Positions 23,658-35,905 of a stretch of 64,000 nt of DNA are shown one piece after another. Within the stretch, counting starts at the first letter, position 1. Every line of letters begins with the position of its first letter. The position numbers were made by a program, and so were the translations under genes. A model generated the notes under the pieces. It saw only the letters and a list, made by a program, of their open reading frames with translations, searched no databases and was not told where the DNA came from. Origin of the DNA: Bromus sterilis (taxonomy: Eukaryota > Streptophyta > Magnoliopsida > Poales > Poaceae); assembly GCA_950022295.1 (NCBI GenBank), contig OX465599.1:287019501-287083500 (forward strand), read 5' to 3'.

Positions 23658-25143
23658 GGGCCCAGCAGTCATAGTCACATGTTACAATTAACTAGTTTAA
23701 TTAAATCTTATATGAGTAGGGCCCACATGTCAACCACTAGGGGGTTCTCTATGTTATTTTAACTTAACAATACAATTAGCAGGAAAGGACCCCACATGTA
23801 ATTCTCACAGGGGGAGGGTTAACTTTGTTAAACACTGATTTGGGCTAATCTTCTCTGTGGCCCACCTGCCATTCACAAAAGGGGGGTTTTTATTTGCTTT
23901 TCTATTATTTAACAGGGGGTTGGGGTAATATGTTTTAATTAACTTAGAAATTAATTTAGGGGGGGGATTAACAGGGGGTTTAGCCTCGTGGCCAAACCGG
24001 GCATGCTCGCCGGCGGCGAGGCCACACCAGCAGCCAGAGCAGGGGGGGGGTACGGCGGGGTGGTGAGGGGCGGCCGGGGATGTGACAAGCACCGAGGGGG
24101 TTGGCGTGCGCGCGCACTCCACGTGGGCGTGGTGCACGGGGCCATGGCGTTCGGCGAGCACGGCCGCGACGTCTCTCCATGCTGATCAGAAGAAAGGAGG
24201 AGGGGGTGTGGCGCTCACGATGAGGGGGGGGGGGGGTGGGGGAGGCTGGGGAGCCCGGGCGGTGGCGAGCCGGCGGTGGTGCACGGCACCGGCGCGGTGC
24301 AGAGGTGGAGGCCAACGGGAGGGGGCGAGGTAACGAGGGCGGGGCAGAGGCGCGAGGAGATCCCGGGCGGGGTAGCCCGGCGGCCAGGACTAGCCCGCAG
24401 CCGTGCGGCGGCGGCGATGTCAGAGGGAGGGGGATCGGGATCGGGTGGGGAGTTCGGGCGAGGGAGAGAGGTGGGGATCGTGGGGAGGGGGGTTGACTCG
24501 GGTCGGCCGACGGGGGGGCGGGGGAATGGGCTGGCTAGGCCGGGGGGGTGGGCCAGGGTTCTTAGCGCCTAGGGCAATTTTTTAGTTTTGTTTTTTTAAT
24601 TGTTTTGTTTTTTACAGTTTTGTTCTATTATTTTTAGCCAGTAATTCTATTTATAAAATGTGACACTAGCTCTATTACTTGTAATACACACTAGAGCATA
24701 GCTACAAAAAGTTTTAGCCATTATTAAAAAATCAATGAAATTAAATCCATTAGTAATTTATTAAAAAGGGGTTGCTTTGGTTATTGTTTTGATTTGTCCC
24801 AAACCTTTTAACATGGCAATAAATTACCATTAATATTTTATTATGACCTATAGATTATTAGGTATTTAATAAAACTTGTTTCACAATTTTTGAATAAACT
24901 CTATGTTCCACTTATTAATTGAATTTCAAAGGGAATCTAACATTCCAAAATTTATTGACTTTATTGTTTTATCATTGACTTGGCACTGACATTTTTAATG
25001 AAGTTGAGTAACCACTTTTGTTTTCAATTTCATCCGAAGAAAATTTGAGTTTGGTTTGACTCATTGATGATCAAGGCATGATTAAACACAAAGATCAGAC
25101 ATTAGCAACAGTGATTACTGTAGCATGAAACCGGGGTGTTACA
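23658..25143. other. Unclassified old repeat, GC island then AT-rich, ends GGGTGTTACA
   Basis: No supported gene. A strongly G-rich plus-strand island (about 23955-24560, with many runs of four or more G) is followed by AT-rich DNA. The segment ends at 25133-25143 with GGGGTGTTACA, a sequence that commonly closes plant LTRs, so this may be a degraded LTR. Open frames in the island exist only because its GC content lacks stop codons. Confidence 0.4.
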
Positions 25144-26645
25144 CAGTGCATCCGTGGGAAAGCCAGATCTTTTCTCCCCCCCTCGCTCCACTGCTCCCCT
25201 CCTCCCAGTTCTGCACGCCCGAGCCCATCATCGCCGCCGTTGTGAACCTGCGCGGCCACCGAGCCCCTCTCGCCTGTCCAAGATGTCCACCACGTTCGCC
25301 GTCGACTGCTTCGTCGTCCCACAGAAGGAGCCGCGCCCGGGAGCCACCTCACGATGCGGATCGACGTCGTCGTCTTCCTCGGCCCCGGCGTGGACGACGA
25401 GAAATTCCGGCCACCACGGACATCCCCGAGCCCATTGCAATCCTCAAAGCGCTCCTGGTGAGCGGCTCAAACTTTTCCCTCATGGCGTGCTAGTTTTTGT
25501 CCGCGGAACGTCCGTCACCGTGGCGACGTGCTCCGGCCGCCGCCCTCGTGGCCATGGCCGGCGGTGTGGTCGTCCCCACCGCCCGCCTCGTGTACCAGTC
25601 GATGCGCCGCACCGAGCACGTCCGGTTCCTCCCCTCCGTGCACCATTTGCTCGTCAGAGGCGAGCTATGCCTCCTCGCCGCCGTCCCATGCTTGCCGTGG
25701 CCACCCTGAACGGAGCCCGCGCGGCTGCCGCGCTCGCCGGCGTGCACCTCTCATGGCCACGCGCCCGATGCTGCTCTCCACGCACGACTGCGCCCCCCAC
25801 CGCAGCCTACTCACCACGCCCCCCTCGCCGCCGTGCCCTCGCCGCCGGTGTGCCCCGCGCCGGTTAGCTGTGGGATTGGCCCATTGCCATGTGGGTCCGA
25901 CCCAATTTGAGTAGGGGCTAATTCCCATCTGCACTAATTCCCCCCCCCCCATCAAGTTAACCCTGTTAGGTAAACTGTTTCTATGACCAATGCCCCCCAC
26001 CCTAATTAACTATTTAAATAAACTGTTGTTGAACTGAGGCTATGACATGTGGACCCCCTGTGTTGTTTAGATAAATTAATGACTTTATTAAACTAGTGAG
26101 GATGACCGTTGGGCACTATTGCTTCTAAATTAAATAAATTGTTTATTAAACATGTGAGGCTGACAGGTTGGACCACTTGGTCAGTTTGACCAGTCAAAGG
26201 CCTCAGCCTATGAAAGGGTGGCCCCACATGTCAGTGGCACTATTCTGGATAATGTTGTGGATAATGTTAGGTTTAATAATAACAGAAATTCTAATAAATG
26301 ATTTAAACTCTAGAAAATCATATCTTTTAATCCGTATGTCTGATGAAATTATTTTATATATGAAACTTGATCAGAAAAATACAACAAGTACGAATATGCT
26401 ACACGCATACCCACCGCACCCCTCTAACATACCTAACCCGATACTTTCCCCCTCCGGATCGTCTGTCCGGTAATTACCCAGTACCGGTAAAACTTTTCGA
26501 ATGGAAATGTTCTGAACATAAAAGTCGTTCGGAATGCATCAACGATCACAGATACACTATTCACGTGTCTGTTAGATGTCTCTAACACTACAGACATGGA
26601 ACCTTCCCCCTCAGGGCCGTTTGTCGATAATCACCCGGAGCCGGT
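25144..26645. other. Unclassified repeat with GC-rich segment, no recognisable gene
   Basis: A GC-rich stretch (25144-25900) has overlapping open frames on both strands, none with a domain I recognise. Then come AT-rich DNA with CCCACATGTC-type repeat words and a stretch near 26310-26400 in the style of grass LTR sequence. Gyp-C begins at 26646. A broken host-gene fragment in 25144-25900 cannot be excluded. Confidence 0.35.
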
Positions 26646-27102
26646 TGATACGTCTCAAACGTATCTATTTTTTCAAACACTTTTGCTATTTTTTGCCCTC
26701 ATTCTTGCATGATTTGGACGAAACTAACCCAGACTAACGATGTTTTTAGCAGAGCTGTCTGTATGGTTTTATTGTGTGCAGGAAAATGGATTTTTAGGTG
26801 TCTCAGAAAATTTCAGGAAAAATCACAGAAAATTCACGCACCCGAAGGACCATTGTGCCAGAAGTGGGGCCCCACCCCTGGCCGTGCCGGGAGGCCGCCT
26901 AGGAGGTTCCACCCCCCTCTTGTGCCCTACATCTACTCCTATTTATTCCCGTTGCAAGTAAGTGTATCTTAGGTGCGGTGGAATTGACAACTCCACTGTC
27001 AAAGCTTGTGGGTATTCTTTGGCTCCCCTTGAGTGGAATCTATAAATTGGGTTATTATTACCCACGGAGACTATCTCGATCCCCTGCAGTTGTGGGTTAT
27101 CA
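26646..27102 (+). repeat. Gyp-C 5' LTR with about 0.9 kb internal deletion
   Basis: It starts TGATACGTCTC and ends GGGTTATCA. Compared with the Gyp-A LTR and the Gyp-C 3' LTR, it jumps from TATTTATTCCCGT (near 26950) directly to the 3'-terminal block starting TGCAAG. The deletion removes the middle of the LTR. Confidence 0.88.
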
Positions 27103-27113
27103 AGCCTGTTTTC

Positions 27114-27131
27114 TGGCGCCGTTGCCGGGGA
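27114..27131 (+). other. Gyp-C primer-binding site, tRNA-Asp
   Basis: TGGCGCCGTTGCCGGGGA is the perfect complement of the 3' end of plant tRNA-Asp(GUC) plus CCA. It lies 11 bases after the LTR. Confidence 0.92.
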
Positions 27132-27286
27132 GCATAGCTTTATTCACAAGTCTACTTGAAGTATTTTACCTGCTTCAATTTATCCGCTATGGGTAAGAAA
27201 GAAGACCCAAGGTCCCGATCTTACCACCCCGTACAAGAAAAGGTACTATTCTGAACACTAGTGCTACACTTGATTCACCTTCAGTT

Positions 27287-29541
27287 ATGAGTAAGTTTGC
27301 TTCACCTCCACCACATGATGCTTCTACTGAATCCGTTGCTATGTCCGATACTTTTGATTATGCTTCCACTACTCTTGATGATACTAGTTTTCTTGGTCAC
27401 TATATTGAAACTCAGATTGCTAAGGTTGTAGCAGAATCCGAGACCGAGACTCATGCTACCTATATTCCTACTTGCAAAACCTTTGGTTATCCAGACTTAG
27501 ATGAACTCAAGGAGAGACTCCTTGACGATGATTATATTATACTTGATGATGATTTATGCAGGGAGCTAACAGAGTTTGTCGACTCTGACCCTGGTGCTAT
27601 TAAGAAGCTTCTCAAAAAACACTCCCTGAAGAACAAGACCGTTCCTGATCCTGAATTTGCTACATCTCCTATATGCATCAATGATCCTGATTATAATTTC
27701 TCTGTTGATCTTTCACTTATATCTATTGTTGAAGCCGACCCCTTTTATGGTAGAGAAAATGATGATGCTATTGCACACCTGACCAAACTCACCGAGTTGG
27801 GTGTCCTGTTTACCACGGATGAAAAGATATGAAACTTTTATGTTACTAAACTTCTTCCTTTCTCTTTGAAGGAAGGTGATAAAGCATGGTATGATGCACT
27901 ACCATGTGGTTTCATTAAGAGTCCTCAAGACTTAGCTCACTCTTTTGTTGATAAGTACTTTCCTGCTCATATGCAACATGCCGCTTTACAAAAAATTTAT
28001 AACTTTAAACAGTTGCAGGATGAGAACCTCCCTAAAGCTTGGGGGAGGTATTGCAGTCTGATCCAGGCTAGACCGGGACATGGAGTTCCTTAGAATGAAT
28101 TAATTGATATATTCTATGCTAGTCTAACTGATGAATCTAGATCCTATTTGGACATTGTGATGGTTGTGTTTTCAGGAAAAGAACACCGAACGATGCAAAA
28201 GAATTAATGGGCAAGATTGCCAAGAACCACGAAGATTGGTCCGTCCCTCAACCACCTCCTCCACCAAAGAAAAGGGGCATGCTTGTCCTAAGCCCCGAAG
28301 ATATGCAAGAAGCAAATAAGTCTATTAAAGAGAAGGGTATCAAAACTGAAGACGTGAAGAATCTACCCCCTATTGAGAAGTTGTGTGAGCCTACCACTCA
28401 CCCTCCTATGGTAGAGAATATACAGGCCTTCAGGATTAAAACCCGAGGAGGAACTAGCACGCAAGATCCTCTCTATCCAGAGGGGCATCCGAAGAGAATC
28501 GAGCAAGATTCTCAAATGCAGGAAGAAGAAAATTTTAGTTCTCCGAAGAAGAAGAAGAAGAAGCACAGAGAAGCTGACAATTCCAATGATCCAAATAGTA
28601 TATCTACCTCCGATGCTGAGACTGAAGACGGTTCTGAGCCTGAAAAGGATGGTGAAAAGAATGATCCACCCGAAGTTCGAGAAGAAGAAGCACCTGACAA
28701 ACACAAGAAATACACTAGAGAAGACTTTATCGCAAGAATACATGGGAAGGAAAGAGAACTATGGGTACAGAAACCCATGACCTTTCCAGGTAAGTCTCTC
28801 AAAACTAAAGAAGAAGAGCATTGCAATAAGTTTTTTGAATGGATGAAACCTCTTTTTCTTCAAATCCCTTTGACTGATGCTATTAAGTTACCTCCCTATT
28901 CGAGATATATGAAAGATATTGTTACTAATAAAACAAAAGTTCCTAATGAATCAATATCTACTATGCTTGCTAACTACTCTTTTAGTGGCAAGATTCCTAA
29001 GAAGCTTGGTGATCCAGGTATACCCACCATTCCTTGCTCCATAAAGAATAATTATGTCAAGACTGCTTTATGTGATCTTGGAGCAGGAGTGAGTGTTATG
29101 CCTTTATCTCTTTACAAGAGGCTTTGTTTAGAGAAACTAATCCCTACAGATATCTCTCTTCAGATGGCTGACAAGTCAACAACCATACCCATAGGTATTT
29201 GTGAGGATGTTCCCGTTGAAGTTGCTAATTGCTTGATCCTTACTGATTTTGTTGTGCTTGACATGCCCGAGGATGGGAGCATGTCTATTATTTTTGGTAG
29301 ACCTTTTCTTAACACCGTAGGTGCTATTATTGATTGCAATAAAGGAAAGATTACTTTTAATGTGAATGATAAAGAACACACGGTGTATTTTTCAAAGAAG
29401 ATGGACAAGAGGAATGGCCTCAACGCTATAGAGAATATCGAGACCGTGAAGATTGGTGATTGGGATTGTCCTCTACATGTGCACCACAAATACAAAACCA
29501 TTATGGTGGGGACAATATCCATTAAAGTAAAGGTACCATGA
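27287..29541 (+). pseudogene. Gyp-C gag-protease, broken
   Basis: The N-terminal part (27287-27832) is acidic. A plant retrotransposon Gag domain follows at about 27700-28170, with an AWYDALP-type motif near 27886 and a FVDKYFP motif near 27945. In-frame TGA at 27830-27832 and TAG at 28091-28093 plus a frameshift near 28190 break it. From 28207 to 29541 the frame is open for 444 residues: a Lys-rich tract near 28545-28570, then a retropepsin-like domain with D-L-G-A (near 29079) and the closing GRPFL motif near 29300. An in-frame segment present in Gyp-A (about 215-510) is missing here. No RT follows. The protease part still looks intact. Confidence 0.85.
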
Positions 29542-30325
29542 ATGCTTTATAGTAAGTGAAACTTTTTTTCTCTATGTATTGCTAGTTTGGTAGTAGGACT
29601 TGATCAACCTTGCTATTAAATGAGTTTTATATAAGTAAAAAGTAGAGGTTGTTATGTTTGCATTTCTTTCAAGCTTTATCTTTCTTGCTGGTCCAAAGTT
29701 TTATATTTTAGAAACTTCACGTAGCTAACCACTACTCAAGTTTTCAGAAAGTTTTGCAGCTTTTTGAACCTCGAAATTTTTTCAACAGTGAAGTTGTCAA
29801 AAAAATTCCAGAAAAATAAAAATAAAAATTTCCATGCCGGGAGTGACCCAGAGGCACCTGGGGCTGACCAGGGGGCCCACCAGTGGCCCAAGCGGCCAGC
29901 TGGCGCGGCCTGCCCCCTGGCCGCGCCCACAGGGCGCCTGGGGCCCATAGGCCCCACCTGCGGGTATTTCTTCTTCCTCTCTCTCTCTCTCCAAAAACAC
30001 GAGTTCTGCACTTGTTCTTGCGTTCTTGCTGTTCTTGGAGGCAATTTTCGATCTCTCTCTACAGCCCATCATTCGAGCTGAGATTTTGAGCAAATACTCC
30101 CTGGTATGTGACTCCTCCACCCCTCCAATTAGATATTTGATTGGTGGCTCCATTAGTGAGTATTTAGTAGCTCTTGGTGCTGTTCATATGAGCTTGCAAG
30201 CATGTGTAGAAATTTATTTTCCAAGTTTTGATGCAAGTTTATGACTTAGGGAAGTGAGTAGAGTAGTTTACCCCAACTCATTTTTCTTAAATTCTTGTTT
30301 TTGTGAATTGTCAAAATTTTCAGAA
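29542..30325 (+). other. Gyp-C spacer with GC hairpin and intron-like segment; Cop-1 empty site
   Basis: No gene. The uninterrupted GACCCAGAGGC at 29845-29855 is the pre-insertion form of the Cop-1 target. The inverted repeat GGCGCGGCC/GGCCGCGCC is at 29902-29927. The segment 30104-30323 starts GTATGT and ends TTTTCAG, 220 bp as in Gyp-A. Confidence 0.7.
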
Positions 30326-31513
30326 ATGAGTTTCTTTGGAAAAGCAAAAGGATGGCTTGGGAAGAAGAAGCCCGAGCACACAAATAGAGTTACTAGAGCT
30401 GCAGCTTCATCCTCAGCTGCTAGGGTGAGCTACAATGAAGATGTGGTGCCCCTGGAGTTGCTGGAAGATACAAGTCCAGCACGGGCAATGACGTTTCCGT
30501 GCAACGATTTTCTTGAAGCAGCAGGTATTAAGGAGGATTGTGATAACCTTTGTGCTAATGCAAGTTTGACACGGCTTGCAACATGCCGTGTTACTCAATA
30601 CCGTAAACTCACCTCCTGTTTTATTAACAATTTTTGATATAACCATGATGCTGGTCTTATTGAGTTTAAAATTTACAATGATCCTTTGACCATGTCTTTG
30701 GAAAGATTTTGTGAAATAATAGGTGTGCCGAACGTTAGACGGACGACAAAGATGAACACTCGGCCCACTTAACTGAGAACACTCTTCAACTCTCTTTGCA
30801 GTCAGGATACAAGGGATATCCGACGTTCAAAAATTTCCGGCATCTTGTTTCCCCAGCTCAGGTATTTTGCATATTATATTGCTAGAGGGGTATTAGCTCG
30901 TGACAACACGAGCAACATTTCTGCGCCGGATATTTCTATCCTGGCAAGTGCCCTCTGAGGGGAAACTACGTGTAATGTGGGTGCCTTGATTGCTCGCCGA
31001 CTTGCCCTTAATGGCAACAAGGGAGATCTCTTTGGTGGCGTTTATGCCACACTTATTCTCGAGTCTCTCGGGCGCACCCCACATCCTGATGATGAGCCTT
31101 TTCCTTCTATAAGATTTGACCTTGCTGCTATGAAGAGGCATGAGTTTGTTACCAGGACTTCCGAGTTTGGTAACCTTATTTATATTCTGAGGTTTGGACT
31201 AATCGATATTCGGGAGATCCGTCTACCTTCTCCTTTTTGGTTTGATTCTACTCGCAGGAACGGATGGTCCTTCAACGTCACCCAGTTCGATGAGTTCGTG
31301 GCTCAGCAGCAGTTCCATAACCCCATGGAGGGGGTTGTGCATGATGAGGAGGAGGATCCCGTTACCCAGTGGGGTGAAGGGTCTTCTTCCGCTTGGAGCG
31401 TGGAGCCTTCTTCGTGGGAGGATCCCAGGACTTCGGTGTACGCACCGGAGGGCTCATACAACCCTTGGACTTACCATTACCCCGGAGCAGGAGGCTCCCC
31501 GGGACCGCATTAG
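30326..31513 (+). pseudogene. Gyp-C ORF2 (ATHILA ORF1-like), three stop codons
   Basis: Same frame throughout (396 codons counting the final stop), with stops TGA at 30635-30637, TAA at 30770-30772 and TGA at 30956-30958, and no frameshift. It aligns with Gyp-A ORF2 from the basic N-terminus to the acidic tail and reads on about 40 residues further into a Pro/Gly/Tyr-rich C-terminus, because Gyp-A has a stop at 12008. Function unknown; the identification with Athila extra ORFs is from family style only. Confidence 0.65.
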
Positions 31514-32046
31514 ACGAGCCCAACTTAGGCCAAAAGCCTAAGCTTGGGGGAGTACGTGTCCTTCTCCTTTTTTTCCATTGTATTATCCATTTTATGATTT
31601 TGTTCGTTTTGATCTTTTCGAAGTTTTTGCCTGTTCTTCTTTGACGCTTTCTTTGCAAAAACAACAAAAAGATTTTCTCTTTCTTTTTCTTTCGTTTAAC
31701 CTTTGAGAAATCCAAAAAGATTTATTTTCTCTCTTTAGTTTGCTTTGTTTTCAGATTTCAGCTCGAGTCCGTGATGGCATTTGATTATATATTTCCTACG
31801 TGCGATCGTGCAAGTGACAAGGCAGTGATGACGAAGATCGACGGAAGGGATGCAACAAGGAAAACCGGTATGAACTCTTTTTGTTTCTACTTTTGTACAT
31901 ATGCCTGTACTTATGATTAGAGACCAGCTTGTAGCGACATAGTGCTATGTTTACAATGCTTTCCCAGTGGTTCATGCTTTCTTTATGGCTAATCTCAAAT
32001 AGCTAGAGTGTATAATGTGTTGTTGAAATGATTTACATGCATTGCA
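31514..32046 (+). other. Gyp-C tail, first part
   Basis: Non-coding; aligns with 12124-12656 of Gyp-A. It begins with a GCTTGGGGGAGT tract (31541-31553) and is cut at 32046 by Tat-G. Confidence 0.7.
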
Positions 32047-32481
32047 TGACCCCACGACTCCTGCGTATGAGGATACCCGGTGTATACCAAGACAGAAGGC
32101 CCGCTAGGAAGCCGCGACAGGCCCACGACAGGCCCGACCAAGCACCGACGTAGGAGTCCGCGACTAGTATGGAAGGCACAACTTGGCGTACAAGGCAAGA
32201 CTAGAACTAGAAAACTATCTTTGTAACCTAGTACGGACCCCCCGAGACCTAGCCTAGTATATAAAGGCTGGGAGGGGAGACGTGTAGTTAAATCCAATAC
32301 ACATCTACTCACCTGGTCTTGCGAGAACTCGCCTGGACTCCTTTGTAATCGCCCCCTCACGCAATAATATCGAGCAGGAAGTGCTTCTCCTGTTAGCCGA
32401 CGAGTATCGTCCAACCTGTGCCTTCTCTATGACTAACCCAGGGTCCCTGACCATGGGATTTTCCGGGGCTGATCCCCGTCA
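32047..32481 (+). repeat. Tat-G 5' LTR
   Basis: 435 bp, starts TGACCCCACG and ends TCCCCGTCA. A TATA box lies in its middle. Confidence 0.94.
32259..32266 (+). promoter_or_regulatory. Tat-G LTR TATA box
   Basis: TATATAAA followed by GGCTGGGAGG, a classic core promoter layout; the same motif is in the 3' LTR near 49095. Confidence 0.75.
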
Positions 32482-32483
32482 AT

Positions 32484-32501
32484 TGGCGCCGTCTGTGGGA
32501 A
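32484..32501 (+). other. Tat-G primer-binding site
   Basis: TGGCGCCGTCTGTGGGAA follows the LTR by two bases. It is a common plant gypsy primer-site sequence; I do not assign the tRNA. Confidence 0.75.
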
Positions 32502-32626
32502 CTACACAGGTTGGAATCGCGATCTCGGCGGCCTCGTCACCAGCAACCGTCAAAGCAGTGACTCCGACATCACTCATCGACTCCACGACTCAAGCAGACT
32601 CCGATCTGTTCGGGTCCCTCGGCTTC

Positions 32627-35600
32627 ATGGCTCACCTTCCAGCCTTTCGACCGGCCTTCGCCGATCTGCGCACCGGTGTCAACCTGACCTTCGGAGCGTA
32701 CCCGATCTACATGAACCACTGGGGAGTTCTCCGCCTCACGGATAGCACTCGAACACCCGTCGCGACAGATCCTACCCCAGCAACCGAAGCAGCACCCTCC
32801 CGCGTGGCGACCCTGCGAGTCAGCCACGACTCCCAACCCGACTACTCGAGTGGTTCATGGAAGAAGTGCAACACGCGCGCAAGCAAGACGAAAGTCAAGA
32901 CATTATCCCAAGTGTTCATGGCAGACGTCCACGAGCCAACCGCAGATGACAAAGGCCAAGACGACGACCCGAGCAGTCGCCGAGACACTCGCTCCAACAG
33001 CAAAAATAGTGATCCCGACAACATCGGCCAAGTCACCGTCACACTTGGAGAGCCAGGAACCATACCAAATAAAACATACAAAGGAACGGAGCATAGTAAT
33101 CACAGGAGCAACGATCCAGAAAGCAGCAAGCACCAGATCCCGGGCATGGCGACAGAGGACCATTACGTAGAAAATTTTTACCTGTCCAAAGAAGCAATCG
33201 CCAGAGTAAGAAACGCAGTAAAACACGGCAAACTACTCCCGGAGAATGCAACACGAGACGAGCTCAGAGCGTACTACAAGTTGGCGAGTGACGTCACCAA
33301 GAAAACAAGACATCAATGCTTAGAATTAGAGAAGCAAGGGAAAATCGCCATCAACCCAAGGACTAACCGCAGGCCATCTCCCAGAAGCGACTCCTCCGAT
33401 TACGAGTCGCCTGTCCGAGCCAGACCCAGATTCAGCAATCTAAAACGCACGGACAAGAAGAAGGTAGCCTGCAAGCTAGATGACGACTTCAAGTTAGAAG
33501 AGGACGACGACGAGGAAGAACAACTCACGCCAGCCGAAGCCCTTATAACTGCCCAAGAGTACCTATCTCGTGCTCAGAAAGGCAAGAAGGGCAGCTTAGA
33601 CCGCAACACGACGATGGCACTCAAAATAATGAAAGACGCCATCTCAGCTCCCAAAAAAGCAGGCGCAAGACGAGTCCCCCGTGAGCAGACCCCGGACAGG
33701 GACCCCAGTTCACCCGACGACGACAACAACGACGATTGGCGCAAGCGCCCAAACAAAAATAAAAACCACGACAAAGACATCAACGGCAATAGACGCAAAC
33801 GCAATCGACGAGACGCACACGACGACATAACACAAAACAAGGTCAACCGCGGTAGACGAAGGCGAGCGGCCCGCGAAGAATACTCGGACGATCAAGCTTC
33901 CGACGAGGACATAGAACCATGCGGAGCACTGTGCTTCACGCGATCCATACGATAAACAAGGATGCCGAAAGGCTTCAAGCTAAACTCCACAACACACAAG
34001 TACGACGGGCTGGAAGAGCCAGAAGCATGGCTCGACGACTACCTAACGGCCGTCAAATTCCAGCGTGGAACCAATATCACAGCAATGCAGTACGTACAAC
34101 TCATGCTCGAGAGCTCGGCATGACACTGGCTGAAGAACCTACCGCAAGGATCAATCAGTTCCTGGAAGCAGTTCCGCAGCGCCTTCATCGAGAACTTCAA
34201 GTCCACCTACAAATGACCGGCATCACTCGAGGAGATGAGGGCCTGCAAACAAGGATCCAGTGAGTCCCTGCGAGCATACATCCAGCGATGGACCATACTC
34301 AAAAACTCGGCCGAGGACATATCAGACGAAAGCGCAATCGACGCATTCAGGAGAGGCTTGCAACGCATCGACTTCAAGGAGCAACTCGGGCAGATGAAGG
34401 TACGAACACTCGCACGGTTGCTAGAGCAAGCCAACAACTGGGCAGACGGATAAGACTCCGTACGGAACGAATCAGAGATCCAGATAGCACGCTCAGAACG
34501 AGATTACGACTACCACACCAGCGACAGAGGATTCGACAGAAGAAGAAAACGCCCGAGGCGTAACTTCTACGATGACAGAGGACCCGATATGGTCGCGGCC
34601 GGCTTCCCGGACGACAAAGAAGGCAGACACCGCGACGACAGAAGAATGCAGCACAAGGACAACCAAGAAGAAGCATCCCAAGTTCAGAAACGGGATTGGA
34701 GGACAAGGCAGCCGCGAGATGACGCTCGAGCATATCGCTCGGCCAAAGAACAGCTCGACGGACCATGCACACTACACGGGTTCAGAAACGAGCGCGGAGA
34801 GCTCAGATCAAGACACACCCTCAGAAACTGCAGGTGCTTCATCGAGCTCTCAGAAGAAAAAAGACGATCTACAACAACAGCAGCACAGCCTCTCGCAAGC
34901 GTAGCAGTTGGGACCATCGCCCACAATGCACCACCAGCACCTGCAATACCAGCGAGGCAAGTAGCATTAATCCAAGAACGAAGCACGACACTCGAGGAAG
35001 AAGAGAAATACCCAGAAGCGCACAGCCGTATCTACATGATACAAGAAGGAAGACCATCAAAAAGGCAGCAGAAGTAGGTCATCAGACAAGTTTTTCTCAC
35101 AGTCTCCTCGCGCCCTGCTGTCCCAGAATACTTGCGTGGGTCTGAGACCGAAATCACCTTCTCCCGAGAAGACCACCCACGAGCCATCCCGCGCCCAGGA
35201 CACGCCGCATTAGTACTCGAAGCAAGAATCGAGAACTACGACATGTCATGAGTCTTCATGGACGGCGGCAGTGGAATCAACATCATATTCACCAGAACCC
35301 TGGAAGAAATGCTCATCCAAAACTCAGCGCTGAAAAATTCAGGCACAACATTCTATGGAATCGTGTCAGGGAAGGCAGTCTACCCCCTCGGAAAAATAAG
35401 TCTCGAGGTGGTTTTGGGCAGCACAAGCAACTTTCGCAAAGAGACATTGGATTTCGAGGTAGTCAACTGGAAATCACAGTACCACGCCATCCTGGGACGC
35501 CCAGCCTTCGCGCGTTTCATGGCAGTTCCACACTACGCCTACCTCAAGCTGAAAATGCCTGGTCCGTGAGGAGTGATCACAGTCAGCGGCAGCTTCGTCA

Positions 35601-35686
35601 GATCCGACCGCTGCGACAAAGAGTTCCACAAGATATCAGAAACCTTCGGAGCACACCAAGCCAACGGAGCTGCAGCATCAGAATAA
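32627..35686 (+). pseudogene. Tat-G gag-protease, single frame with seven stop codons
   Basis: One frame runs through an acidic/basic N-terminal region (to about 33950), a Gag core (33960-34450), a basic region with a Cys/His-containing segment (near 34760-34840), and an aspartic protease with D-G-G-S (Asp near 35261) and the ILGRPAF motif near 35490. Stops are TAA 33953, TGA 34121, TGA 34214, TAA 34451, TAG 35075, TGA 35249 and TGA 35567; no frameshift is needed. Several lie where Arg or Trp codons are expected, consistent with C-to-T decay of methylated DNA. The first Met after the primer site in this frame is 32627. After 35686 there is no RT. Confidence 0.8.
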
Positions 35687-35905
35687 GAGGCCCTACCATA
35701 GAAGCAAAAAGGAGTAACCAGAGGACCCACAAGGTTTCACACACCAAGAACCCATACCAGTCCACCACAACAATCTACCGCTCTTAGGACTACTAAGCCA
35801 TCGATCCAAATAAAGGGGCTGTCTTCAAACAACCCCCCCCCCTCGTGTAAGAAACAAAAGGAAAAATATTGAAAATATTCTTCCAATAAATTCTTTTTGC
35901 TCATT
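35687..35905 (+). other. Tat-G link region
   Basis: No gene. It contains a C-run and AT-rich sequence leading into the tandem array. The pol region expected here is deleted. Confidence 0.5.

Noticed and set aside
24236..24585. Gly/Arg-rich frames on the plus strand
   Set aside because: They are a consequence of G-run composition; all three frames are open and low-complexity.
25136..25867. Long GC-rich open frame that could be a host gene
   Set aside because: Overlapping frames on both strands are equally open, the composition explains the lack of stops, and no domain or exon pattern is recognisable.
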